Made by a program: the position numbers and the translations under genes | Shown: piece after piece, positions 38,101 through 45,356 of the stretch | Layout: every line of letters begins with the position of its first letter | Position numbering within the stretch: position 1 is the first letter of the stretch | Notes under the pieces: generated by a model | Told to the model about the DNA's origin: nothing | Databases searched by the model: none | Seen by the model: the letters and a program-made list of their open reading frames with translations, nothing else | Assembly: GCA_945910005.1 (NCBI GenBank) | Contig: OX246738.1 | Span: 27,319,303 to 27,383,302, forward strand | Reading direction: 5' to 3' | DNA: 64,000 nucleotides | From: Isoperla grammatica | Lineage: Eukaryota > Arthropoda > Insecta > Plecoptera > Perlodidae

Positions 38101-41100
38101 TAACTCAAATATATTTCAATAGGGAACACGCGTATGAAAATTTTAATCGATTTTTAAAGCCCTTGTCTCTCATTTAATAATTTTGTGTCTTTGAATTTTG
38201 AAAAACGGATCAGTCTATGCCTCAAAATAATTGGTTTAGTAACGATAAATAAAAGGGCGCGAAAAACGAGCTGCCGCCATGTAGAGTGGATTTGACGTCA
38301 TGGTTTTGTACTGTGTACGCTCACCGCCTCAGCGATTGGTCTGTTACGCCACGTCTACAGAATCATTGCGTCATAGCCACCTGTACGCGTTTCAGATCCC
38401 CGAGTTTAAACTTCAATAAATGCGACCACATTACACCTGTTTAAAAATTTCTTTTTTACTTAGGACTTGCATTAATATACTTTTTGTATCTGATACTATT
38501 AAACTAAGTGTTTGGTTTAACAAAAAAAATCGTACGCGTGTTGCCTATTACCGGTATGTCTTCTTTTTTTTTATTCAGGACATTGACCATAAAAAGTTGA
38601 ATGATTAATGAAACACAAGAAGCATTCCCTATAATAGGCATGTGAAAAGATAAAGAACAATTTACCCATTCAGTATATATCAGACAAATCTTGAAAATCT
38701 TAAAAACTACCTACTAGCCTACCTACTATAGTACTTACTTCTTTGTTGTGGAAATTTAATTCCTCTAGTTTGACAGAAATACTGCAGCCAACAGCTTGCA
38801 TAAGTGACTGTTTCAATGTAGATGTTACATGTTTTTGCCATACAAGACACTTGTTGTGACAAAATGTTATCTTTTTGGCTGGATGTATCACTGCTAAAGA
38901 CTTCACTATGCTTTCCACACGTTTTAACTCTTCACTAACTCTTCTGCCAGAGTTTAAGTACTGCTTGCGAACTGGCAAGTTACGGAATAAATTTGATACA
39001 ACTATATGGCTTCCTACACCATGATGAGAAAGTTTTGATCCTGTAATCATGCCGTTTTTATCCAAAGAATATGACATTGCATATTCATCGTGTACAGTGC
39101 GAGTAGTAATCATGACATCGGCTACTTGACATAATGCGCTCAGTGCCTCGCCTCGAAACCCATAGCTTGAGAGGGACTCTGAAACAACAATCAAAAGTAG
39201 GATTATTCATAATTCCCATCTTAAATCACTTCCATTTACAGTGCCTAGTCTACGGGATACCGCAACTGAATTAAACTGACTTTGTAACAGGGTTAGTCAT
39301 AAATGACTCGTGAGTAGTGTTGGCAAGTTGAAATTTTCAGTGAAATGAACATTTTTTAGTTAAGACAAAAATTTTCAAATGCCACAAAAATATATATTCA
39401 AACAAAATATCTGCCAGCACCTTCTATATTAATTAAAATAAGTATTAAAATAAATAAAATAATAATTAAAATAAGTAGGAAATCGGGATAGCTGGAGTCG
39501 AGAAGGAAAAATGCAGAAGATAGAAGATGTGAGAGGTCTATTGCAAACAGCAAAGAGCAAGTACACCAGTGCCCATATAAGTATGTGTGGAGTAACAACA
39601 AGTGCTGGCGTGTACGTAAATGAAGCAATAAAAAGGGTATGCGATAGTGAAGGGGTGGCGTTCATTAGCCCTTTGGAGATGATGGGCCTAGAAAGACAAG
39701 GTAAATGGGACCGTGAGGAGAGAGTGGGAGAATGTGTGAGGAGATTTGTTATGAGCCTGAATCCCATAGACGGACAGAACACGGAGGAGGTGAAGCAGGC
39801 CAACAAGGTATCAACGAAGGATTTTTACCTCACCCGGGTATGGACCCGGAAAAGGTAGGAATAGCTAACGATAAAGTGAAGGAAGTGAAATGTGTACAGA
39901 AGGGAACAAATAGGTGGACAAAAGGGGAGCACAAGGTAGGCGCGGAAGTCGTAACGGGTCATAGAAAACATCAGGAGAGGAAAATAGGAAAGGTGAAGAA
40001 CAGGAAAGTACTTACGAAGACAGAAAATGTTTATAGGTTTGGAACCATTAATCCAAAACGTATAATGAACATAGGCACCTTGAACATCGTCTCCCTAAAT
40101 GGAAAGATAGAAGAGCTTATTGATACGATGATAGAATGGAAAATGGAACTGCTTGGACTCAGTGAGACTAAATGGATTGGGACTGGGGAAAAGGAACTAC
40201 GAGGTGGTTACAAGATGATGTGGTCAGGGGGCAGTGAAGGAAGAAATGGGGTGGGTTTAATAGCTAGCCCAAGATATAAAGACAAAATAGTGGATATACG
40301 ATACGTAAGTGACAGACTACTAAAAGTAGAAATTATAATAGATCGGGAAAAAATTGATGTTATCCAAATATATGCACCCCAAACTGGAAGACCTACAGAG
40401 GATAAAGATAAGTTCAGAGATGACCTAGAAGCACTGATTGAACATAATTGTGTGATTGTTATGGGTGACTTCAATGCCATGGTTGGGGTAGAGAGATATG
40501 GGTTTGAAGAGGTATTAGGTCCACATGGTTGGGGAAAGAGGAATGTAGACGGAAGAAAGATGTTGGAACTCTGTACACGAAACTCGTTAAAAATTGGTAA
40601 TAGCTGGTTTGAAAAGAAGAAGAAGAAGCATAAGATAACAAGATATGGATTTGGAGAAGAAGGAACAAGATGTGAATCTATTATAGATTACATATGCATA
40701 GGAAAAGAGATGGAAAAGAGGCTAGAAGATGTGAGGATCATACCCTCAGTAGCATTGGATGGTGACCATAGACTGCTGGTAGCCAAACTATATGAAGGTA
40801 AAGATTGTACAAAAAAGAGAGGAACAAAAAAGAAACGGATAAAGACGTGGAAGTTACAGATAAAAGAGGAAAGAGAAATCTTTAGGCAAAGGATACAAGA
40901 TAGGGTGCCACACGGAGAAATCAAAGGGATAGAAGAAGAATGGCAAGCATTTAAAAGTGCTTTCGTAGCCAGTGCTGAGATAGTATGTGGAAGAGCAACA
41001 GGGAAAAGAAAGGAGAAGGAAACACCATGGTGGAATGAAAAAGTAAAAGAAGCAGTTGGGAATAAGAAGCGGGCATGGAGAGAGAAGAACAGGAACTATA

Positions 41101-44100
41101 CAGAGGAAAATGTAACAAAGTACATAAGGGCAAAGAACAGTGTAAAACAAATAGTGATGAGAGAAAAAGAGAAGAGCATGGAGGAGTTTGGAGATAGACT
41201 TCAGAAAGACTTCCAAGGAAATAAGAAAGTGTTGTATAACATGGTGAAAGAGAAAAAGGGAAGAACTGAGGAGGCACATTTTCTACGGAAAGAAGATGGA
41301 ACGGTCACAAACGAGCCACACGAGAAGATAAGACTATGGAAAAACTACTTTGAGAACTTGCTTAATGTTGAAGATGCAAGGAAGGGAGGGGCAGCACATA
41401 CAAGTGAGAAAGAAGGCAGTGAGGAGCTAGCTACAGCGGAAGAAGATGAAGGAGAAGAGGGGAAGAAAAAAGAAGAGGAACTCTCGGAAGCAGAAGTCAA
41501 ACTGGCGCTAAAAGAGATGATGAATGGGAAAGCACCCCGAGTTGATGAAGTAGTTGTGGACATGATCAAAGCAGCAGGAAAAGAGGGGGAATACTGGATT
41601 TTTAGAGTGTTAACAGCAGCATGGAGAGATAAGAGGATTCCAGAGGACTGGGAAAAGGGTGTTATCATACCAATATTTAAGAAAGGGGACAAAAAGCTCT
41701 GTGGAAATTATAGAGGTGTAACTCTACTCTGCCATTGTGCTAAACTATATGAAAAAGTGCTAGAGAAAAGAATGAAAGAACATGTGGAGAAAAGCTTAAG
41801 GGAGGAATTACACGGGTTTAGAAGGGGCCGGTCAACGGTGGACCTGATTTTCTCAATACGTCAAATGATGGAAAGAGAAAGGGAAAATGGTGAGGAGATA
41901 TGGATGGTCTTCCTAGACCTCACAAAGGCCTATGATAGAATGCCCAGAGAGAGAGTGTGGGAAAGCCTAAGGAAAAAGAAGGTTGACAGAAAACTGGTGG
42001 AAAGAGTGCAGAGCATGTATATGAAGAGTGTGAGTTGCGTGGAAACCAGGGAGGGCAGAACGGGTTGGTTTGAAGTCAAAACAGGTTTAAGACAAGGAAG
42101 TGTGCTGTCACCGATGCTCTTTAATATAGTACTTGACGAGATATTGAGGAAAGTGGAGACAGACGGACCGGAGGCATCTAGAACCTTAATTTATGCTGAT
42201 GATGTTCTTATATGGGGAAAGTCACGGGAAGAAGTACAACAAAGAGTAGATAAGTGGAATGAAGGGACTCAAGAGTTTGGATTAGAGATAAGTATGGCTA
42301 AGAGCGAAGTGATGGTTATGGGGAATAAGAAGAGGAAAGCGGATAGACCAAAGATTGTACTGCGAGGCGAAGAACTAGTAGACACTCAAAATTTCAAGTA
42401 TCTTGGAAGCATCATCTCATCTGATGGTAAAATTGACAAGGAGATTGGAAGACGAACGGGGACCGCTGAAAATTTTTTCCAGTTAGTGAGGAAACTGATT
42501 TGGAAAAAAGATATACCAAGGCAATGCAAATTGTTAATATACAAAGCATATTTTGTACCAGTACTCACGTATGGAGCGGTGACTTGGCCAGTTGGGGGAA
42601 AAGAAGAAAAAGCAATACAAGCAGCAGAAATGAAGTTCCTAAGGAGTGTGGCAGGAGTGACCAAGATTGATAAGATAAGGAGCTCAAAGATAAGGAAGGA
42701 GCTTGGAGTGGAGAGTCTAAACTTTAAGCTGGGAAAAGAAAGATTGCGGTGGTTTGGCCACATGAAAAGAATGCAGGAAGACAGGATCCCGAAAATCGAG
42801 TTTGAGAAGGAAGCAGGGAAAAAGAAAAGAAAGAGGGGAAGACCAAGACTGAGGTGGGAAGAAGTGATAGCAATGGACGTGGAAAGAAGAAATGCTACTT
42901 GGGAAGAGGTCAATCAGGAACGATGGTGGGAAGATAGAAAAGTATGGACAGAATTTGTAGAAAGAGCAGAGGAAGAAGAAAGTGAAGAGGAGGAGCCGGA
43001 GGAAGTTAACATGAGGGAAGCGTCAGGCATGGCCAGCCGGCTTCGATGTACCTAGGGGCCAGAATATGATGGGATGAAGTTCCTATCCCCTACCCGACTT
43101 CAATGTTGGACACAGGGAGCAGATATAAAAAAAAAAAAAAAAAAAAAAGTATTTTAGATAATACCCCGAGTCGCTTTTCAATACAGGCACATTAGGCCTA
43201 CCGCCTGCCGGTAATTTTCCGTTAAATTTTTAATTAAAAATTGTTAATTATGAATGAATGAATGATTGAATTAATTATTAATAGTTAAATGATTTGACAA
43301 TTTTCATTGAAATTTTCAACAAATCATAATTTTCAAGCATCTCCTGATTGATATGATGGAATATCTTAGTTATTCCGAGGATAAAATTAGCAAACAATTA
43401 GGGAAGGGTTGTTTAAACATAATGGTAGAGTAACGTTCAGATGAAAAATAAACGTGGAGACGAATTTCAGGTTTGTTGTAACTTGTAAGCAGACAGTCAG
43501 AATATCGATTACGGCTTATCCAATTTCTCAAGTCGGATCAAACTCTGTATTCGATGTAGGCCTACGTCTGTTCAAACAAGGTCAGGCTAACACAAGACAC
43601 AGGTCACTGTTCTAGCTCGGAGCCTTCTTTTGGTAGTCTCACAACTCGCACACAGAAGGAGAACACACACTATAGCAATTAGCTTTTAAAATGAAAATAA
43701 TCACTTATTTTATGTTGAAGGGGGTGTATTTATGTTTAAACATTGTTTTAAAACGAGGTTAAGCCACGTACACACTTGCGCGTTTCCGTGCAACTGCGCC
43801 GCGCCACGAACTGCGCCGCGATCCAAGTGATCTGTAGGGCCTTCAGACTTCATCTGGTACTTGGACAAACTACATGTCTAAGGAACTGATAGTTGGTTCT
43901 TTTTCACAATCCCCCTTCTCCTGCCGCAAAGAAGACAACAAAGATTTAATTTCTAGTTGACACTGGTCAACAAAAAATCCCAGTTGAACATAAACATCCT
44001 CCCATGAATCATTCTTTATCAACCGATTAATGTGGCACTTGTGCTTCGATTTCCACAGAACTCCTTTACTTCAGCAATAAGTCTTTAGTGCACTCCATGT

Positions 44101-45356
44101 TCCACGTGTGACAACTCGAAGGTGAAAGTGGATGCTATAGTGGATGCTACCTACTGTGCTATATTGGATGAAACTATAGTGGATCCCGCACGGTGCGCGA
44201 CCGAATGCGCACGCGCCCGTTCACACTAGCTGCAACGTGCGCGCGCGTATCCCTTTGAGGTTCAGCGTAATACCGACTTTGGGTGGTTCGCCGAAATGTT
44301 GCACGGCGCGGCTTGCGGCGCACTTCTAGGCGCGCGCTGGAATGTTGCACGGCGCGGCTCGCGGAAACGCGCAAGTGTGTACGCGGCTTTACACGTTTGG
44401 GATTTGAAACGCTTTTTAAGATCCTTACGAAAATCAAGTCTTATCAAAGATGTTTTTGAGATTTTTTTGTTGCTGGTCTGGTCCAAATCTAAAGAAAATC
44501 AAAATTTGCAATACATCTTACCTAGATCAGAAAAAGCAGCAATTTTGGATGTGTAGCTTGGAAGACAAACATTTATCATATCACAAGCATTTATACCACA
44601 TCCATCATCCTTAACGTCAATTTTTGTGAGACCATTGTTTTCCTAAAAACAAACAAAATAGTAGCTACTTCATTACCAGATGCCTGGACACAATGATACT
44701 GTTTGATAATTTGTTAGTCCAAAAACAATTAATTCAGAACTAACAACACACTTCGTGAATGTTTGCTACACTGACATGCCAAAACTGGTAAAACTGGTCA
44801 TAAAAACAATGCGTTGCTACATTTCTGTGTGTGTCACACACACCTAAGTAAGTAATGCAAGTAATGGGCAATTCACTACGACTTGCGCCTTAAGGTGCAT
44901 TCACAATCTTTACTAGTACTATGGTTTAATGATTAAGACTAAGACAAACCTTAGTCACAGCCAATTAGAGCGCAGTATTCTCCCTCCCAGCCAATGAAAG
45001 AAGCCTGTGGCTTAGTCTTAATCATTAAACCATAGTACTAGTAAAGAATGTGAATGCACCTTTAGGCCTTATAACATATGACGCGTTGTGAACAGTAACA
45101 TTTAATCATTAAACCATAGTACTAGTAAAGATTGTGAATTTGCACCTTTGTGAACGATACCAGATAGCCTATCCCCAGACCCCTCACACTAGCCTACCCC
45201 AAAAGTAGGCCTACTTACAAGTTTCACGTAGATATTCATTGCGCCAGCATCAAATGCATTTTCTACCAGCTCTTTTACAACACTTGAAACAGAAGTTATA
45301 ACTTGTGAACAGGTGATGAGTTTTCTGGTTGACGACGGGAGTTGTTTTACAGACAT
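25944..45356 (-). CDS. PMS1: PMS1-type MutL mismatch repair protein, ten coding exons
   Basis: Ten exons join with consistent phases and GT/AG borders into 1095 residues (3288 coding bases with the stop). Residues 1-330 form the GHKL ATPase: E29, N33 and D36 in [18 protein letters not shown] at 58-63 and YGFRGEAL at 92-99. Residues 323-750 are a long acidic, poorly conserved linker. About 745-805 is an HMG box ([29 protein letters not shown]), a domain that separates PMS1 from MLH1, PMS2 and MLH3. Residues about 910-1095 are the C-terminal dimerisation region ([22 protein letters not shown]). No PMS2-type DQHA(x)2E(x)4E endonuclease motif is seen, as expected for PMS1. The likely partner is MLH1 in a nuclear MutL-beta complex. 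It is longer than the vertebrate protein (about 930 residues), mainly in the linker. Introns carry many transposons. Confidence 0.93.
26702..26859 (-). CDS. PMS1: PMS1 exon 9
   Basis: Acceptor CTGTTTTCAG at 26860-26861. The first two bases complete an Asp codon, and the exon ends TTAATG|GTACGG (donor 26701-26700). It encodes the dimerisation-domain core [20 protein letters not shown] and the [10 protein letters not shown] segment. Confidence 0.85.
27323..28569 (+). mobile_element. hAT transposon relic with 8-bp target duplications
   Basis: Begins CAGGGTTAGGG and ends GGTGGTAACCCTG, flanked by a perfect 8-bp duplication ATCTAGGG (27315-27322 and 28570-28577), the hAT hallmark. The complement of the right end (CAGGGTTACCACCAAG) is nearly identical to the left end of the MITE at 31262. 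Runs of ACGGATTT (left) and AAGGATTTTT (right) fill the subterminal parts. The element is 1247 bp, much shorter than an autonomous hAT. It lies in PMS1 intron 8, opposite to the gene. Confidence 0.9.
27687..28298 (+). pseudogene. hAT transposase C-terminal fragment, 203 residues
   Basis: An uninterrupted frame encoding only the last part of a hAT transposase. Residues about 128-185 are the hATC dimerisation domain ([20 protein letters not shown], then [10 protein letters not shown]). DWDI-type residues upstream ([10 protein letters not shown]) fit the region before it. The catalytic DDE residues and zinc finger are absent, so it cannot transpose itself. An in-frame stop lies six bases before the first ATG. 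Confidence 0.8.
28977..29311. mobile_element. Pogo/Tigger-like MITE with TA duplication
   Basis: Ends CAGTAGTCCCTCGTTAATTC and GAATTAAAGGGGGATTACTG, each flanked by TA (28975-28976 and 29312-29313). Repeats of TAATTCAAA run inward from both sides. It is 335 bp with no coding frame, in PMS1 intron 8, 34 bp from exon 8. Confidence 0.85.
29346..29473 (-). CDS. PMS1: PMS1 exon 8
   Basis: Acceptor TTTCTAG (29475-29474). The first base completes an Arg codon. Encodes [19 protein letters not shown] and NGFKIELRE, ending at AGAAG|GTAATT. Phase is 1 at the end, matched by exon 9. Confidence 0.85.
29474..30460. other. PMS1 intron 7 with partial pogo-like MITE
   Basis: A second right terminus of the TAATTCAAA MITE ends GGGGGACTACTG at 29974, followed by TA. 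Its left end is unclear (about 29847). An A-rich run follows at 30110-30290. No coding sequence. Confidence 0.55.
30461..31013 (-). CDS. PMS1: PMS1 exon 7 (HMG box)
   Basis: Acceptor TTCTTTAG. The first two bases complete Ile. Encodes most of the HMG box ([20 protein letters not shown] on to [10 protein letters not shown]), then a basic linker and the start of the C-terminal MutL region ([28 protein letters not shown]). Donor AAAAG|GTGAAG at 30460-30459. The HMG box is the PMS1 signature. Confidence 0.88.
31262..31742. mobile_element. hAT MITE, 481 bp, perfect 8-bp duplication
   Basis: Ends CAGGGTTGCCACCAAG and AAGTGGCAACCCTG, flanked by CACTAATG at 31254-31261 and 31743-31750. Subterminal ATCCTTGA words match the right side of the hAT relic at 27323-28569, which makes it a probable non-autonomous member of that family. 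It lies in PMS1 intron 6. Confidence 0.92.
32140..32834. mobile_element. TTAA-flanked inverted-repeat element, 695 bp
   Basis: Ends AGGGATAGTCGGGTGAAAAA and its diverged complement (AGTTCTTCATCTGACTATCCCT at the right), with TTAA at 32136-32139 and 32835-32838. A TTAA target fits piggyBac or Kolobok; the AGGG start is less usual for piggyBac. A minus-strand frame of 72 residues inside has no domain I can name. Its right edge is 52 bp from PMS1 exon 6. Confidence 0.8.
32890..34189 (-). CDS. PMS1: PMS1 exon 6 (linker)
   Basis: Acceptor CTTTTTTTTTTTCTAG (AG at 34191-34190). Opens [15 protein letters not shown], the end of the ATPase/transducer region, then about 400 residues of acidic, Ser/Thr-rich linker without motifs, ending KFSREVRPQ plus one base at CAAA|GTAAGT (32889). 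This donor was chosen over GAG|GTACGA because it rebuilds RPQ-IL-AENP at the HMG-box junction. 1300 bases, open throughout. Confidence 0.88.
34470..34616. mobile_element. Harbinger-like MITE, 147 bp, TTA duplication
   Basis: Terminal repeats GGTTGGAATTCATAGTC with the following CCCCTACACCTAGGGG in both arms, flanked by TTA (34467-34469 and 34617-34619). Nearly palindromic. PMS1 intron 5. Confidence 0.88.
34909..35055 (-). CDS. PMS1: PMS1 exon 5
   Basis: Acceptor TGGTTTAG, phase 0, 49 residues from [12 protein letters not shown] to [14 protein letters not shown], donor GAA|GTAAGT. The [13 protein letters not shown] block is the conserved end of the MutL transducer domain, which contains the ATPase-contacting lysine region. 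Confidence 0.88.
35140..35400 (-). repeat. tRNA-headed SINE, family B body with a different head
   Basis: On the minus strand a B box GGTTCGATTCCCAGTG (about 35325-35340) heads a body sharing ACGTTGACTTTGGAACCATC and CTGTAGTAACTGAGTGGGTG with the family B SINE at 18900-19637. The 5' part differs from the glycine-type head there. PMS1 intron 4. Confidence 0.6.
35673..35697. repeat. Poly-G tract, 25 bases
   Basis: Uninterrupted G run in PMS1 intron 4, so the PMS1 transcript carries it as C. No MITE end was recognised beside it. Confidence 0.95.
35908..36020. repeat. Hairpin element, 113 bp
   Basis: Arms of about 55 bases (AATATAAGTAAAAAATTG through CACGCACTACT and its complement) separated by only five bases. 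AT-rich flanks. A (TTAA)n run follows at 36183-36214. PMS1 intron 4. Confidence 0.9.
36273..36392 (-). CDS. PMS1: PMS1 exon 4
   Basis: Acceptor TTATTTTTCCAG at 36394-36393, phase 0, 40 residues [20 protein letters not shown] to [14 protein letters not shown], donor AAG|GTAGGG. FVNKRPV is the conserved strand of the MutL transducer domain. Only 21 intronic bases separate the exon from a transposon end at 36414. Confidence 0.9.
36414..37390. mobile_element. TA-flanked inverted-repeat element, 977 bp
   Basis: Perfect terminal repeats of at least 27 bases beginning GGGTGGGTGTGGGTAAAAAT, flanked by TA (36412-36413 and 37391-37392), as in Tc1/mariner-type insertions. AAAATGAGAC / GTCTCATTTT words recur inside. 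No transposase frame. PMS1 intron 3. Confidence 0.88.
37674..37870 (-). repeat. CR1/L2-like LINE 3' tail
   Basis: On the minus strand the segment ends AATAAAAGCTATTTTGATTG and (ATTG)n, the usual 3' end of L2/CR1-like LINEs. No reading frame remains. Confidence 0.5.
37871..38738. other. Rest of PMS1 intron 3
   Basis: No gene or repeat family recognised. A CpG-bearing patch at 38260-38400 is unremarkable. Confidence 0.4.
38739..39178 (-). CDS. PMS1: PMS1 exon 3 (ATPase)
   Basis: Acceptor TTGTTGTTTCAG (39180-39179). The first two bases complete Glu. 146 residues follow, from [20 protein letters not shown] through [10 protein letters not shown] (ATP-lid glycine motif) and NLPVRKQYL to HNKE, donor GAA|GTAAGT. 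These are the hallmark GHKL motifs of MutL proteins; ITTRT and the WQK spacing are closest to PMS1. Confidence 0.92.
39511..39858 (+). CDS. LINE ORF1 C-terminal portion
   Basis: 115 residues. The block [32 protein letters not shown] and [12 protein letters not shown] resembles the C-terminal half of SGNH/GDSL esterase-like domains found in some LINE ORF1 proteins, but catalytic residues cannot be confirmed because the N-terminal part is missing. It ends with TAG at 39856-39858, 16 bases after an ATG in the ORF2 frame (39840). Confidence 0.55.
   Translation: MQKIEDVRGLLQTAKSKYTSAHISMCGVTTSAGVYVNEAIKRVCDSEGVAFISPLEMMGLERQGKWDREERVGECVRRFVMSLNPIDGQNTEEVKQANKVSTKDFYLTRVWTRKR
39732..43055 (+). 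CDS. LINE ORF2: AP endonuclease and reverse transcriptase
   Basis: 1107 codons without a stop, counted from the ATG at 39732; the functional start may be the ATG at 39840, which overlaps the ORF1 stop. Residues about 112-355 are an apurinic-type endonuclease ([31 protein letters not shown] near 245, DYICIG, DHRLLV). About 600-900 is the reverse transcriptase: [45 protein letters not shown] (active site at 821-824) and FKYLGSIIS. The C-terminus has [13 protein letters not shown] followed by a basic [10 protein letters not shown] stretch and an acidic tail. No RNase H. Intact catalytic motifs suggest a young copy. Confidence 0.92.
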   Translation: MCEEICYEPESHRRTEHGGGEAGQQGINEGFLPHPGMDPEKVGIANDKVKEVKCVQKGTNRWTKGEHKVGAEVVTGHRKHQERKIGKVKNRKVLTKTENVYRFGTINPKRIMNIGTLNIVSLNGKIEELIDTMIEWKMELLGLSETKWIGTGEKELRGGYKMMWSGGSEGRNGVGLIASPRYKDKIVDIRYVSDRLLKVEIIIDREKIDVIQIYAPQTGRPTEDKDKFRDDLEALIEHNCVIVMGDFNAMVGVERYGFEEVLGPHGWGKRNVDGRKMLELCTRNSLKIGNSWFEKKKKKHKITRYGFGEEGTRCESIIDYICIGKEMEKRLEDVRIIPSVALDGDHRLLVAKLYEGKDCTKKRGTKKKRIKTWKLQIKEEREIFRQRIQDRVPHGEIKGIEEEWQAFKSAFVASAEIVCGRATGKRKEKETPWWNEKVKEAVGNKKRAWREKNRNYTEENVTKYIRAKNSVKQIVMREKEKSMEEFGDRLQKDFQGNKKVLYNMVKEKKGRTEEAHFLRKEDGTVTNEPHEKIRLWKNYFENLLNVEDARKGGAAHTSEKEGSEELATAEEDEGEEGKKKEEELSEAEVKLALKEMMNGKAPRVDEVVVDMIKAAGKEGEYWIFRVLTAAWRDKRIPEDWEKGVIIPIFKKGDKKLCGNYRGVTLLCHCAKLYEKVLEKRMKEHVEKSLREELHGFRRGRSTVDLIFSIRQMMERERENGEEIWMVFLDLTKAYDRMPRERVWESLRKKKVDRKLVERVQSMYMKSVSCVETREGRTGWFEVKTGLRQGSVLSPMLFNIVLDEILRKVETDGPEASRTLIYADDVLIWGKSREEVQQRVDKWNEGTQEFGLEISMAKSEVMVMGNKKRKADRPKIVLRGEELVDTQNFKYLGSIISSDGKIDKEIGRRTGTAENFFQLVRKLIWKKDIPRQCKLLIYKAYFVPVLTYGAVTWPVGGKEEKAIQAAEMKFLRSVAGVTKIDKIRSSKIRKELGVESLNFKLGKERLRWFGHMKRMQEDRIPKIEFEKEAGKKKRKRGRPRLRWEEVIAMDVERRNATWEEVNQERWWEDRKVWTEFVERAEEEESEEEEPEEVNMREASGMASRLRCT
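43149..43761. other. PMS1 intron 2, remainder
   Basis: AT-rich sequence without coding or recognised repeats. Confidence 0.4.
43762..44388. mobile_element. Harbinger-like element, 627 bp, TTA duplication
   Basis: Ends AGCCACGTACACACTTGCGC and, complemented at the right, AGCCGCGTACACACTTGCGC, flanked by TTA (43759-43761 and 44389-44391). The GC-rich subterminal blocks (GCGCCGCGCC, GGCGCGGCTCGCGG) contrast with the host intron. The first 14 bases match the foldback element at 1445. No transposase. PMS1 intron 2. Confidence 0.88.
44522..44642 (-). CDS. PMS1: PMS1 exon 2 (ATPase)
   Basis: Acceptor TGTTTTTAG (44644-44643). 40 residues [20 protein letters not shown] to [11 protein letters not shown] plus one base, donor CTAG|GTAAGA. 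DDGCGI is the GHKL motif that binds ATP-Mg and TSKI lies in the ATP lid. Confidence 0.9.
44893..45061. mobile_element. Harbinger-like MITE, 169 bp, TTA duplication
   Basis: Ends AGGTGCATTCACAATCTTTA and complement, flanked by TTA (44890-44892 and 45062-45064). An extra fragment of one terminus follows at 45095-45148 (TAATCATTAAACCATAGTAC through TGCACCTT). PMS1 intron 1. Confidence 0.88.
45219..45356 (-). CDS. PMS1: PMS1 exon 1 (start)
   Basis: ATG at 45356-45354; 46 residues [20 protein letters not shown] to AMNIYVKL, donor CTT|GTAAGT (45218). [12 protein letters not shown] holds the catalytic Glu29 and the Mg-binding Asn33. The start fits the family, which begins a few residues before QLP. 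Confidence 0.9.

Larger units (their letters stand above)
39475..43148 (+). mobile_element. Non-LTR retrotransposon (LINE), 5'-truncated, otherwise intact
   Basis: Two overlapping reading frames, a short 3' untranslated region and a 22-base poly-A tail (43127-43148). The 5' end begins inside the first frame: that frame is open from 39475 with no start before 39511, so the copy is probably 5' truncated. The flanks are AT-rich and only a weak AAGTATT match is seen as a possible target duplication. It lies in PMS1 intron 2, antisense to the gene. The endonuclease plus reverse transcriptase without RNase H, and a GHMKRM...RGRPRLRW C-terminus, fit an RTE-like clade; the clade call is inference. 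Confidence 0.88.

Noticed and set aside
39425..43160. Target-site duplication AAGTATT around the LINE.
   Set aside because: The match is only seven bases in AT-rich flanks that contain several similar words, so it is not diagnostic.
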